Source of the DNA: Microbacterium forte
GTDB lineage: Bacteria; Actinomycetota; Actinomycetes; Actinomycetales; Microbacteriaceae
Direction: 5' to 3'
Length of the DNA stretch: 64,000 bases
Assembly (NCBI RefSeq): GCF_031885415.1
Contig: NZ_CP116871.1
Location: forward strand, 2,852,001 to 2,916,000
The notes under the pieces: model-generated
Told to the model about the DNA's origin: nothing
Seen by the model: only the letters and a program-made list of their open reading frames with translations
Database searches by the model: none
Translations under genes and position numbers: made by a program
In this document: positions 26,564 through 34,810 of the stretch, one piece after another
Numbering within the stretch: position 1 is the stretch's first letter
Layout: the number at the start of each line of letters is the position of its first letter

Positions 26564-27154
26564 CTATTCCGCGGAGGGGGACGCGGAATAGGGGCGCAGG
26601 TCGACGCCCTCGGCCGAGCGATACGCCCGGGAGCCCATGCCGTGCTCGAGCACCCAGCCGTAGTCGTGGCCGGCGCCGCCCGGATACACCGCGAGGAACG
26701 CATAGGGCTCGTCGCCCGTGTTCACCGACCGGTGCGCCCATCCGGGCGGGATGTAGCCGATGGTGCCCGGGAGCATGTCGAGCCACTCGGTGCGCTCGCC
26801 GTCGAACATGAGCAGACCGCCGCGGCCCTTCAGCGCGAGGTAGATCTCGCCCTGGTGGTTCGGATGCTGGTGCCCCTTGGTCATCCAGAGCTCACCCGAG
26901 GTGTCGCCGGGCATGATCGTCGTGATCGACTGCGGCAGCTCCCGGTCGGCCTCGGGCACGGGCGAGCTGGTCACCGTGTAGACGACGGGATCGTCGCCGG
27001 CGGATGCGGCGGCCCAGGCATCCGCGTCGAGGAACAGGCCCTCGAGGTCGGACATCCGGCGCGTGAGGGTGGGCCCCTCGGGCGAGAGCGTGAGCTTCTC
27101 GGCGTCGAACGCGATCGCCATCGGCGAGATCGGAGGGGTGTGGAACTGGGGCAT
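26564..27154 (-). CDS. Cupin-type phosphoglucose isomerase (GPI family)
   Basis: 196 aa from the ATG at 27154 after GAGGAG. One cupin barrel with the metal set of cupin PGIs: His95, His97 and Glu103 in GHQHPNHQGEIYLALKGRG, and His141 in PPGWAHRSVNTG. TVTSSPVPEADRELPQSIT precedes the barrel. The family isomerises glucose 6-phosphate to fructose 6-phosphate. As first gene of this operon it could isomerise the free or phosphorylated operon substrate (aldose to ketose). Preceded by a double regulon operator. Confidence 0.85.
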   Translation of the reverse strand: MPQFHTPPISPMAIAFDAEKLTLSPEGPTLTRRMSDLEGLFLDADAWAAASAGDDPVVYTVTSSPVPEADRELPQSITTIMPGDTSGELWMTKGHQHPNHQGEIYLALKGRGGLLMFDGERTEWLDMLPGTIGYIPPGWAHRSVNTGDEPYAFLAVYPGGAGHDYGWVLEHGMGSRAYRSAEGVDLRPYSASPSAE

Positions 27155-27189
27155 CGATGCTCCTCGTGCGGGTGCTGCGGCGCTGCGCA

Positions 27190-27236
27190 ACCTGTAATGA
27201 CAAGTCGAGTGTACCTGTTATGACAAGTGGCGTCCA
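27190..27236. promoter_or_regulatory. Double regulon operator and promoter of the six-gene operon
   Basis: ACCTGT-AATG-ACAAGT (27190-27205) and ACCTGT-TATG-ACAAGT (27213-27228) are 23 bp apart. On the minus strand TGGACG (27236-27231) and TACACT (27213-27208) are 17 bp apart. One operator fills the spacer and the other lies just downstream of the -10, a repressor layout. Confidence 0.75.
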
Positions 27237-27304
27237 GTGCTCGGATGCGCGGGGCTGAGCGCGCGGGTGTGGGCGCGGGTGGCGGGGCCGCTGCCGGCGG
27301 GACG

Positions 27305-27383
27305 CGAGATCAGGAGGATCGACCCGAATCAGGCGAGAAGGGCGAGAATCATCCTGATCTCGACGCATTCTCCTGATCTCAGG
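27305..27383. repeat. Interspersed palindromic repeat, copy 1
   Basis: Starts CGAGATCAGGAG, contains GAGAATC..CCTGATCTCG in inverted orientation, and ends TTCTCCTGATCTCAGG. The esterase stop codon (27379-27381) lies inside it. A shorter copy in the same orientation is found at 28402-28461 on the other side of the gene. Confidence 0.7.
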
Positions 27384-28362
27384 ATGCTGCGTGCAGCGCG
27401 CGTGCGAGGTGGGACCTGCCGTCGCGGACCGCCCCGGACGCCACCTCCTCGACCCCCGGATATTCGGCGTGGCCCGCGGGGAGGACGGCGAGTTCGAGCA
27501 TCCGAGCCGCGTTCGCGACGCCGAACTGTCCGGGCGGCGGCACGTACGGGTCCCACAGCGCCGCCTCGACGCGCACCGGGATGCGGGCGAAGCCGAGGGC
27601 CGTCGAGGCGTCGAACAGGCGCAGCACTTCGCGGGCCTCCGGATGCGCCGCGACGTGGTCGCGCACAGTCTCGCCGCTGCCGACGCAGTGCACGGCGAGG
27701 CGCTCGTCGTACTGTCCGAAGCTCGGCACGATGAGGGTCGCCCCGACGTAGCGGTCGTCCCACGGCAGGGCGAGCGCGCCGATGCCGCCGCCGAAGCTCT
27801 CGCCGACGTAATAGAGGGGCAGGGCGCCGACGAGGGTGGTGAGAGCATCCGCAGCGAGCCAGAGGTCTCGGGCGCAGAGGCCGAGCACGTACGAGTCCGG
27901 GCTCTCGATCCCGGACAGCACATGCTCGGCCTGGGGTGCGGGGGCGCCGACGCCCGTGTTCAGCGTGGGCAGCCCTCGGGCGACGGGGAAGATCGCGGCC
28001 GCATCGTCGGGTATGCGAGCGAGGTCGACCGCATCCCGTCCGCCGTAGCCGTGGCTGTGCACGACACCGACGCGCGCCGGGGCGGCGAGGGGGTCGACCA
28101 GCCAGGCGCGCAGGCGGGTGCCGTCGACTCCCGCATGCTCGATGACCGACACACGTCGGCCGTGCGCGGTCTCGGCGGACAGCACAGTGGGTGCGGCATC
28201 CACCGTCTTCGCCTGCTGTCGCCAGCCCTGCCACCGCTCGGCGAATCCGTCGGGTGCGGCGACCGGAGCGATCGCACGGAGCGTGCTCAGCGTGTGGCCG
28301 TAGCTCGCGTCGAACTCGGCGTCGGCGAACCAGATGTCGTAGGGGGAGGGGGAGATGCTCAT
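27379..28362 (-). CDS. Acetylxylan esterase / cephalosporin-C deacetylase family protein
   Basis: 327-aa alpha/beta hydrolase of the AXE1 family. Nucleophile Ser in YVGESFGGGIGALAL; the oxyanion region is VGVVHSHGYGGRDAVDL; the segment PVARGLPTLNTGV precedes the cap; the C-terminal His is probably in LPAGHAEYPGVEEV. No signal peptide, so it would act in the cytoplasm on imported acetylated oligosaccharides. Monocistronic, with a copy of the same repeat on each side. Confidence 0.85.
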   Translation of the reverse strand: MSISPSPYDIWFADAEFDASYGHTLSTLRAIAPVAAPDGFAERWQGWRQQAKTVDAAPTVLSAETAHGRRVSVIEHAGVDGTRLRAWLVDPLAAPARVGVVHSHGYGGRDAVDLARIPDDAAAIFPVARGLPTLNTGVGAPAPQAEHVLSGIESPDSYVLGLCARDLWLAADALTTLVGALPLYYVGESFGGGIGALALPWDDRYVGATLIVPSFGQYDERLAVHCVGSGETVRDHVAAHPEAREVLRLFDASTALGFARIPVRVEAALWDPYVPPPGQFGVANAARMLELAVLPAGHAEYPGVEEVASGAVRDGRSHLARALHAAS

Positions 28363-28401
28363 CGGTCACCGAGGCTACCGGCCGACATCATGAGAGTGTG
28401 C

Positions 28402-28461
28402 CGAGATCAGGAGCATCCCGCGGAGAACCTCCTGATCCGGCGCGGTTCTCCTGGTCTCAGG
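28402..28461. repeat. Interspersed palindromic repeat, copy 2
   Basis: CGAGATCAGGAG..GAGAACCTCCTGATC..GGTTCTCCTGGTCTCAGG matches copy 1 (27305) in order and orientation but is shorter. Its arms GAGAACC and GGTTCTC can pair. Confidence 0.7.
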
Positions 28462-28523
28462 CGGGGCCGCGGACGACGCCGAGGGCGCGTCGGCTCAGGC
28501 CCGGTCGGGCCACGGCGCAGGGC

Positions 28524-29060
28524 TCAGGCGCGTGCGCGCCGCGCGCGATAGGCGGCCACGGCGTTGCGGTTCGTGCAGGTCGTCGAGCAGAAGCGCTTGG
28601 AGCGGTTGCGCGAGAAGTCGAGCGCGAGTGCCTCGCAGGTGTCGTCGGCGCAGATGGAGATGCGTGAGCCCTCATCGGCGCGGATGACGTCGATCAGCGC
28701 CATGGCGGTCTCGATCAGCACGCGCTCGGCGAGCGGGCGTTCGTCGGCGACGGCGTGCAGGTGCCAGTCGACCCCGTCGTGGCGCACCAGTCTCGGCGCC
28801 AGATGCGCCTCGGCGAGAGCGGCATTGACGTGCTCGGCCATCTCGTCGCGGGGCGCGAGCAGCATGGCGCGCAGGCGCGGGCGCAGGTCTCGCAGCGAAG
28901 CCAGCTCGGCCTCGTCCCGGTCGAGCCGGCCGGAGTAGGGGAAGTCGGCGAGGAAGGCGTCGTAGTCGGCGAGCGTCTCGAGAGTTTCCGGGTCCTCTGC
29001 CGAGTTCACCAGCCAGACGGCCGAGCGCAGAGCCTCCTCCGTGTCATCGGTGAAGTTCAT
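28524..29060 (-). CDS. CGNR zinc-finger (ABATE-domain) protein, probable regulator
   Basis: 178 aa. The N-terminal ABATE domain has FTDDTEEALRSAVWLVNS, DYDAFLADFPYSGRLDRDEAELASLRDLRPRL. The C-terminal CGNR zinc finger is ISICADDTCEALALDFSRNRSKRFCSTTCTNRNAVAAYRARR, with four cysteines. Members are thought to act as transcription regulators, often of adjacent exporters. It is divergent from an EamA transporter with only 39 bp between starts, so it probably controls that gene. Confidence 0.85.
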   Translation of the reverse strand: MNFTDDTEEALRSAVWLVNSAEDPETLETLADYDAFLADFPYSGRLDRDEAELASLRDLRPRLRAMLLAPRDEMAEHVNAALAEAHLAPRLVRHDGVDWHLHAVADERPLAERVLIETAMALIDVIRADEGSRISICADDTCEALALDFSRNRSKRFCSTTCTNRNAVAAYRARRARA

Positions 29061-29061
29061 G

Positions 29062-29091
29062 TTGACACCTTACATCCCGCGAGAGTAGCGT
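29062..29091 (+). promoter_or_regulatory. Promoter of the EamA gene (leaderless)
   Basis: TTGACA (29062-29067), 18-bp spacer, TAGCGT (29086-29091). The ATG at 29100 is 8 nt after the -10 box, so the transcript would begin at or next to the start codon. Confidence 0.65.
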
Positions 29092-29099
29092 CACCTGTC

Positions 29100-30080
29100 A
29101 TGAGCAAGGTTGCAAATGACATCGTTGCGCCGGGTGTGCGGTTCGGTCTGCCCCTGGCGATCGGCGCGGCCTTCGCGTTCGGGATGTCCGGCGCCTGGGC
29201 TCGAGGACTCATCGACGCGGGATGGACCCCCGGTGCGGCAGTGACCGCGCGGGTCTGGGTCGCTGCTCTCGTGCTGCTCGTGCCGACGATCATCTCGCTC
29301 CGGGGTCGCTGGGGAGTGCTCAGGAAGAACGCGGGCATGGTCGCCGCCTACGGACTCCTCGCCGTCACCGCCACGCAGCTCTGCTATTTCCAGGCGGTCG
29401 CCGTGATGGATGTCGGCCTCGCGCTGCTCATCGAGTACACGGCCCCGATCGCCGTCATCCTCTGGCTGTGGATCCGGCGGGGTGAACGGCCGAGTCGCCG
29501 CAGTGTGATCGGCGCGGCCATCGCCTTCGTCGGTCTCGTGCTGATGCTCGACATCATCACCGGTGCCGAGGTCAACGTCGCCGGCATCCTCTGGGCGCTC
29601 GCCGCGATGGTCGGCGCCGCGACGTACTTCCTGCTCTCGGCCAAGGCCGACACCGGCCTGCCGCCGATAGCGCTCGCCGGAGGAGGGCTGCTGCTCGGCG
29701 CCGTCGCTCTCACGATCGCCGGCCTCGTCGGCATCCTGCCCATCGCCTGGACGACCGATGACATCACCTACCGCTTCGGCACCGTGCCGTGGTTCGTGCC
29801 GGTGCTGGCGATCGGCCTCATCGCCACTGCCCTCGCCTACGTGCTCGGCATCGCATCGACCCGGATGCTGGGCTCGCGCCTCGCATCCTTCGTCGCACTC
29901 TCCGAAGTCGTCGCCGCACTGCTGTTCGGCTGGCTGCTGCTCGGACAGCTGCCCGACCTGCTGCAGGCTCTCGGCGGAGCGCTCGTGCTCGTCGGAGTGG
30001 TGGTCGTGAAGCTCGGCGAGCCGCGCCCTGCGGAGTTCGTCGAACCGGTTCCGGATGCGGTGGGGGTGCCGCAGCGGTAG
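29100..30080 (+). CDS. EamA/DMT-family transporter (RhtA/YdcZ-like exporter)
   Basis: 326 aa with ten predicted membrane helices in two EamA repeats: LAIGAAFAFGMSGAWARGLID.., and a second from VAGILWALAAMVGAATYFLLSAKAD. LLIEYTAPIAVILWLWIRRGERPS and SFVALSEVVAALLFGWLLLGQ are the conserved ends of each repeat. Such proteins export amino acids or other metabolites; the substrate is unknown. The start at 29100 was chosen by the promoter position and similarity to the family's N-terminus. Confidence 0.88.
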   Translation: MSKVANDIVAPGVRFGLPLAIGAAFAFGMSGAWARGLIDAGWTPGAAVTARVWVAALVLLVPTIISLRGRWGVLRKNAGMVAAYGLLAVTATQLCYFQAVAVMDVGLALLIEYTAPIAVILWLWIRRGERPSRRSVIGAAIAFVGLVLMLDIITGAEVNVAGILWALAAMVGAATYFLLSAKADTGLPPIALAGGGLLLGAVALTIAGLVGILPIAWTTDDITYRFGTVPWFVPVLAIGLIATALAYVLGIASTRMLGSRLASFVALSEVVAALLFGWLLLGQLPDLLQALGGALVLVGVVVVKLGEPRPAEFVEPVPDAVGVPQR

Positions 30081-30134
30081 TCACACGCGGGGGTGCCGGT
30101 GCGTGGTCACATTCGCACCTCTGGGCGGCTCTTC

Positions 30135-30184
30135 GGATGCTCCTTTGACCACCCACCGGGCGTGGGATGCTCTTTTGACCATCC
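30135..30184. repeat. Direct repeat of 20 bp, period 30 bp
   Basis: GGATGCTCYTTTGACCAYCC at 30135-30154 and 30165-30184 (18 of 20 identical). It lies between the EamA gene and the prp regulator and has no evident gene. Confidence 0.7.
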
Positions 30185-30240
30185 GCCGATCGGGCTGCGC
30201 GCACGCCGGGGCCGCGCGGCTCCGGCCATCGGGGCACTCA

Positions 30241-30303
30241 ATGTATACGTCTAGCCACTGATTCAGTGACTCGGTCCGCAAATGCCGCTTCTATGTATAC
30301 ACT
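30241..30303. promoter_or_regulatory. Operator and promoter of the prp regulator
   Basis: ATGTATAC occurs at 30241-30248 and 30293-30300. Between them is the perfect palindrome CACTGA-T-TCAGTG (30256-30268). TACACT (30298-30303) is a -10 box 6 nt before the gntR ATG, so the transcript is probably leaderless and the second ATGTATAC covers the -10. Confidence 0.65.
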
Positions 30304-30309
30304 GAGGGC

Positions 30310-30978
30310 ATGAGCTCTGTCGCCGATCGCACCACCGCGAGCGACCGAGCCCACGCGGCACTGCTGGAGGAGATCCAGTCGGGCGCCCTCCCCGCCGGGT
30401 TCGTGCTGGGCGAGGTCGAGCAGGCCGCTCGCCTCGGCATCAGCCGCACGCCGATGCGCGAGGCCCTGCGCCGCCTCGCGGCCGACGGCCTGGTCGTGCA
30501 GCAGTCGCCGCGTGTCACCGTGGTCGCAGACCTGGATGCCGACGACATCCGCGCCCTCTTCGAGATCCGCCGCGCGCTCGAGGAGACCTCCGCCAGACTC
30601 GCCGCCCAGCGAGGGGATGCCTCGCTGTTCGCCGCGCTCGCCGACGAATTCGCGCACGTCGATCTCGCCGCCGTCGAAGGCCGCGACGCGTACTACGCCC
30701 TCATCGCCCGCTTCGATGCCGCTCTCGACCAGGCCGTCGACAACGACTACATCGCCTCGGCGCTGCGCACCGTGCGCACCCACCTCGTGCGGGTGCGGCG
30801 CATGGCCCGCGACAAGCCCGACCGCCTCGCGGCCTCCGCGGCCGAGCACCGCACGATCGCCGCAGCGCTCGGTGCGCGAGACGGCGACCTCGCCGCGCAC
30901 GCCACTCACGTGCATCTCCACAACGCGCTCACCGGCATCCTCGACTCCCTGACAGCCAACCCAGAAGGTGTGAAATGA
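30310..30978 (+). CDS. GntR/FCD regulator of the 2-methylcitrate operon
   Basis: 222 aa. Winged helix: [49 protein letters not shown] domain: [20 protein letters not shown] (Arg), [43 protein letters not shown] (His residues). The last codon overlaps the first of prpD (ATGA). It probably represses its own operon, with methylcitrate or a related acid as effector; this is inferred from position. Confidence 0.87.
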   Translation: MSSVADRTTASDRAHAALLEEIQSGALPAGFVLGEVEQAARLGISRTPMREALRRLAADGLVVQQSPRVTVVADLDADDIRALFEIRRALEETSARLAAQRGDASLFAALADEFAHVDLAAVEGRDAYYALIARFDAALDQAVDNDYIASALRTVRTHLVRVRRMARDKPDRLAASAAEHRTIAAALGARDGDLAAHATHVHLHNALTGILDSLTANPEGVK

Positions 30979-32501
30979 CCGTCACCCACCACGTCCGCGT
31001 GCACCGCAGCGACGAGAACCTCGCTCGAGAAGACCAGCTCGCCTGGAAGATCGCCGAGGTCGCCGCCGACCCGGTCGAGGTCGAGCAGGACGTCGCCGAC
31101 ATGATCATCAACCGCATCATCGACAACGCGTCGGTCGCCGCGGCATCGCTCACCCGCGGCCCCATCAACGCGGCCCGCGCCCAGGCGTTCAGCCACCCCG
31201 TCTCGACCGGCGGCATCGGCGCCACGGTCTTCGGCGCGGCGCTCGACCACCGCACCAGCCCCGAGTGGGCGGCCTGGGCCAACGGCGTCGCCGTGCGCGA
31301 GCTCGACTACCACGACACGTTCCTCGCGGCCGAGTACTCGCACCCGGGCGACAACATCCCGCCGATCCTGGCCGTCGCCCAGCACGTGCAGGCCGACGGC
31401 CGCGCGCTGCTGCGCGGCATCGCGACCGGCTACGAGATCCAGATGGACCTCGTGCGCGCGATCTGCCTGCACAAGCACAAGATCGACCACGTCGCCCACC
31501 TCGGCCCGTCGGCCGCCGCCGGCATCGGCACCCTGCTCGGGCTCGACGTCGAGACGATCTACCAGGCCGTCGGTCAGGGCCTGCACACCACCACCGCCAC
31601 GCGACAGAGCCGCAAGGGCGAGATCTCGACGTGGAAGGCGCACGCCCCGGCCTTCGCGGGCAAGCTCGCCGTCGAGGCGGTCGACCGGGCGATGCGGGGG
31701 CAGACCAGCCCCGCCCCGATCTACGAGGGTGAAGACGGCGTGATCGCCTGGATGCTCGACGGCAAGGATGCCGCCTACGAGGTGCCGTTGCCCGCCGCGG
31801 GCGAGGCGAAGCGCGCGATCCTCGACTCGTACACGAAGGAGCACTCGGCCGAGTACCAGGCGCAGGCGTGGATCGACCTCGCCCGCAAGCTCGGCACCGA
31901 GAACCCGGCACTGCGCGACCCCGCGAACATCGAGGCGATCGTGCTGCACACCAGCCACCACACGCACTACGTGATCGGCTCTGGCGCGAACGACCCGCAG
32001 AAGTACGACCCGACGGCCTCGCGCGAGACGCTCGACCACTCGATCCCGTACATCTTCGCTGTCGCCCTGCAGGACGGCGGTTGGCACCACGTCGACTCGT
32101 ACACGCCCGAGCGGGCCGGTCGCGAAGACACCGTCGCTCTGTGGCACAAGATCACCACGGCCGAGGATGCCGAGTGGACGCGCCGCTACCACTCCGAAGA
32201 CCCCAATGTGAAGGCGTTCGGCGGTCGCGTGGAGTTCCGCCTGACCGACGGCACGACCGTGGTCGACGAGATCGCCGTCGCCGACGCGCATCCGCTCGGC
32301 GCGCGCCCGTTCGCCCGCGCCAACTACATCGCGAAGTTCCGACTGCTGGCCGAGCCCGTGCTCGGGCCGGCCGAGATCGAGCGGTTCCTCGAGCTCGTGC
32401 AGCGCCTGCCCGAGCTCACGGCCGCCGAGGTCGGCGAACTGTCGATCATCGCCAAGCCCGGCCTGCTCGACGCGGCGGATGCTCCGAAGGGCCTGTTCTG
32501 A
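30975..32501 (+). CDS. prpD: 2-Methylcitrate dehydratase (MmgE/PrpD family)
   Basis: 508 aa, ATG overlapping the regulator stop, RBS AAGGTG. The PrpD fold is clear: [108 protein letters not shown] and [19 protein letters not shown]. It dehydrates 2-methylcitrate in propionate breakdown. Its place before prpB and prpC supports this over a general MmgE role. Confidence 0.93.
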   Translation: MTVTHHVRVHRSDENLAREDQLAWKIAEVAADPVEVEQDVADMIINRIIDNASVAAASLTRGPINAARAQAFSHPVSTGGIGATVFGAALDHRTSPEWAAWANGVAVRELDYHDTFLAAEYSHPGDNIPPILAVAQHVQADGRALLRGIATGYEIQMDLVRAICLHKHKIDHVAHLGPSAAAGIGTLLGLDVETIYQAVGQGLHTTTATRQSRKGEISTWKAHAPAFAGKLAVEAVDRAMRGQTSPAPIYEGEDGVIAWMLDGKDAAYEVPLPAAGEAKRAILDSYTKEHSAEYQAQAWIDLARKLGTENPALRDPANIEAIVLHTSHHTHYVIGSGANDPQKYDPTASRETLDHSIPYIFAVALQDGGWHHVDSYTPERAGREDTVALWHKITTAEDAEWTRRYHSEDPNVKAFGGRVEFRLTDGTTVVDEIAVADAHPLGARPFARANYIAKFRLLAEPVLGPAEIERFLELVQRLPELTAAEVGELSIIAKPGLLDAADAPKGLF

Positions 32502-32509
32502 TGAATCTC

Positions 32510-32667
32510 ACCGCGTTTCGTCTCGGTCCGCTTCGTGGGCCTCGCTCAACGACCGAGGGCATTGCGTTTCGTCTCGGTCCGCTTCGTGGGCCTCGCTCAA
32601 CGACCGAGGGAGCGGGACCCCCGGTCGTTGAGCGAGCACGGCGAAGCCGAGCGAGACGAAACGCGGT
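32510..32667. repeat. Two direct and one inverted copy of a 47-bp element inside the prp operon
   Basis: A 47-bp unit beginning GCGTTTCGTCTCGG occurs twice in direct order (32513-32559 and 32564-32610, identical). A related inverted copy follows at 32621-32665 (GGTCGTTGAGCGAG..GAGACGAAACGCG). The ends ACCGCGTTTCGTCTCG and CGAGACGAAACGCGGT are perfect 16-bp inverted repeats. In RNA either direct copy could pair with the inverted one to give a long stem. It fills the 196-bp prpD-prpB gap. Confidence 0.9.
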
Positions 32668-32697
32668 ATCGATGCGCGACACGCTTGAGGAGAACTG

Positions 32698-33600
32698 ATG
32701 CTGTACTCGCACGTCACCCCGGCCGAGAAGCGCCGCCTGTTCCGCGAACGCCTCGCGAGCGGCGAGCTGCTGCGGTTCCCCGGTGCCTTCAACCCGCTGA
32801 GCGCCCGCCTGATCGAGCAGAAGGGATTCGACGGGGTCTACATCTCGGGCGCGGTGCTGTCCGCCGAGCTCGGGGTTCCCGACATCGGCCTCACCACGCT
32901 GACCGAGGTCGCGGGGCGGGCGAAGCAGATCGCGCGCATGACCGATATCCCGGCGATCGTCGACGCCGACACCGGTTTCGGCGAGCCGATGAACGTCGCC
33001 CGTACGATCCAGGAGCTCGAGGATGCGGGCCTCGCCGGCACCCACATCGAAGACCAGATCAACCCGAAGCGCTGCGGCCACCTCGACGGCAAGAGCGTGG
33101 TCGACGAGAGCACGGCGATCCGTCGCATCCGAGCGGCGGCCGACGCCCGTCGCGACCCGAACTTCCTGATCATGGCGCGGACCGACATCCGCGCCGTCGA
33201 GGGGCTCGATTCCGCGATCGACCGCGCCAAGGCGCTGGTGGATGCAGGGGCAGACGCCGTGTTCCCCGAGGCGATGCGGACGCTCTCCGAATTCGAGGCG
33301 ATGGCGACCGCACTCGCCGTGCCGATCCTGGCCAACATGACCGAGTTCGGCAAGAGCGACCTGTTCTCGGTCGACCAGCTGCGCGACGTCGGCGTCAACA
33401 TGGTCATCTGGCCTGTGTCGCTGCTGCGCATCGCGATGGGCGCGGCGGGCCGTGCGCTCGATACGCTGAACGAGGAGGGGCACCTCACCTCGAAGCTCGG
33501 TGAGATGCAGCACCGTGCCGATCTCTACGACCTGATCGACTACGAGTCCTACAAGCAGTTCGACTCGGGCGTCGCAGGTTTCACCGTCACGAAGGAGTGA
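32698..33600 (+). CDS. prpB: 2-Methylisocitrate lyase
   Basis: 300 aa, ATG after TTGAGGAGAAC. Isocitrate lyase/PEP mutase barrel: FPGAFNPLSARLIEQKGFDGVYISGAVLSAE, IVDADTGFGEP (metal Asp), THIEDQINPKRCGHLDGK (the KRCGH catalytic loop), LIMARTDIRAVEGLDSAIDRA, MTEFGKSDLFS. It cleaves 2-methylisocitrate to pyruvate and succinate. It follows the repeat element and is followed by prpC after 2 bp. Confidence 0.95.
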   Translation: MLYSHVTPAEKRRLFRERLASGELLRFPGAFNPLSARLIEQKGFDGVYISGAVLSAELGVPDIGLTTLTEVAGRAKQIARMTDIPAIVDADTGFGEPMNVARTIQELEDAGLAGTHIEDQINPKRCGHLDGKSVVDESTAIRRIRAAADARRDPNFLIMARTDIRAVEGLDSAIDRAKALVDAGADAVFPEAMRTLSEFEAMATALAVPILANMTEFGKSDLFSVDQLRDVGVNMVIWPVSLLRIAMGAAGRALDTLNEEGHLTSKLGEMQHRADLYDLIDYESYKQFDSGVAGFTVTKE

Positions 33601-33602
33601 GC

Positions 33603-34736
33603 ATGACCGAGCCGGACATCAAGAAGGGCCTCGCCGGGGTCGTCGTCGACACGACCGCGATCTCGAAGGTCAACCCCGAGACGAACAGCCTGCTCTACCG
33701 CGGCTACCCCGTGCAGGAACTGGCGGCGACGCAGCCCTTCGAGGCGGTCGCGTACCTGCTCTGGCACGGAGAGCTGCCGGATGCCGCACAGCTGGCGGCT
33801 TTCCGCGCGACGGAGCGTGAGCACCGCGCGCTGGCAGACAACGTGAAGACGGCGATCGACCTGGTGCCCGTCGAGGCCCACCCGATGGACGAGGTGCGCA
33901 CGGCGGTCAGCCTGATCGGCGCCTCTGACCCGAACGCGGGCGGATCGGTGCTGGATGCCGGCGGCAGCCCCGAGCAGAACCTCGAGCGCAGCATCCGTCT
34001 GTTCGCGGCGCTGCCGGCGATCGTCGCCTACGGTCAGCGTCGCCGCCGAGGGGAGCAGCTCATCGAGCCCCGCGACGACCTCGACTACTCGGCGAACTTC
34101 CTCTGGATGACGTTCGGTGAGGAGCCCGATCCGGTGGTCGTCGATGCGTTCAACCGCTCGATGATCCTGTATGCCGAGCACTCGTTCAACGCCTCGACGT
34201 TCACAGCCCGCGTGATCACCTCGACCCTCAGTGACCTCTACTCGGCCGTGGTCGGAGCGATCGGCGCGCTCAAGGGCCCGCTGCACGGCGGTGCCAACGA
34301 GGCCGTGCTGCACATCTTCGACGAGATCGGCGAGGCCTCGAACGTCGTGCCCTGGCTCGACGACGCCCTGGCCGAGAAGCGCAAGATCATGGGCTTCGGT
34401 CATCGCGTCTACAAGAGCGGCGACTCGCGTGTGCCCACCATGAAGGCCGCTCTCGACACTCTCGTCGAGCACTACGACCGCCCCGAGGTGGCCGAGCTGT
34501 ACGACGCGCTCGAGTCGGAGTTCGTCGCGCGCAAGGGCATCTACCCGAACCTCGACTATCCGTCGGGCCCTGCCTACAACCTCATCGGCTTCGACACCCT
34601 CACGTTCACGCCGCTGTTCGTCGCGGCGCGCGTGACCGGGTGGACCGCGCACGTGATCGAGCAGGCCGGAGCGAACGCGCTGATCCGCCCGCTGTCGCTC
34701 TATGACGGCGTCGACGAGCGTCACATCGAGGACTGA
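33603..34736 (+). CDS. prpC: 2-Methylcitrate synthase
   Basis: 377 aa from the ATG at 33603, 5 nt after AAGGAG; a GTG at 33597 inside the RBS is the alternative. Citrate synthase fold: IKKGLAGVVVDTTAISKVNPETNSLLYRGYPVQEL, ALKGPLHGGANE (His), KIMGFGHRVYKSGDSR (His), GIYPNLDYPSGPAYNLIGFD (Asp), the catalytic triad. The short length and prp context favour propionyl-CoA over acetyl-CoA as substrate. Confidence 0.94.
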   Translation: MTEPDIKKGLAGVVVDTTAISKVNPETNSLLYRGYPVQELAATQPFEAVAYLLWHGELPDAAQLAAFRATEREHRALADNVKTAIDLVPVEAHPMDEVRTAVSLIGASDPNAGGSVLDAGGSPEQNLERSIRLFAALPAIVAYGQRRRRGEQLIEPRDDLDYSANFLWMTFGEEPDPVVVDAFNRSMILYAEHSFNASTFTARVITSTLSDLYSAVVGAIGALKGPLHGGANEAVLHIFDEIGEASNVVPWLDDALAEKRKIMGFGHRVYKSGDSRVPTMKAALDTLVEHYDRPEVAELYDALESEFVARKGIYPNLDYPSGPAYNLIGFDTLTFTPLFVAARVTGWTAHVIEQAGANALIRPLSLYDGVDERHIED

Positions 34737-34748
34737 GCAGGGCACCGG

Positions 34749-34768
34749 CCCGGGTCAGCGCACCCGGG
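34749..34768. terminator. Possible terminator after prpC
   Basis: CCCGGGT, loop CAGCGC, ACCCGGG: a 7-bp GC stem 12 bp after the prpC stop, with no T tract. It also lies downstream of the convergent META lipoprotein gene. Confidence 0.45.
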
Positions 34769-34810
34769 TCGGGTGCTCGTCGGATGCCGCGCTCGCCGCG
34801 GCGGTGGTGA

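Noticed and set aside
21852..27154. Assignment of the six-gene operon as an AI-2 (lsr) degradation system.
   Set aside because: FGGY kinase, ABM protein and an Rbs-type transporter fit in outline, but LsrF-type thiolase/aldolase and LsrR are missing. The cupin isomerase, PTE and two dehydrogenases are not part of lsr.
30135..30184. The TTTGACC elements in the direct repeat as -35 promoter boxes.
   Set aside because: No -10 box lies 16-19 bp downstream of either copy, and the prp regulator has a better -10 at 30298.
32513..32665. Possible CRISPR-like array.
   Set aside because: Only two direct copies with a 4-bp gap and one inverted copy. There are no unique spacers and no cas genes.
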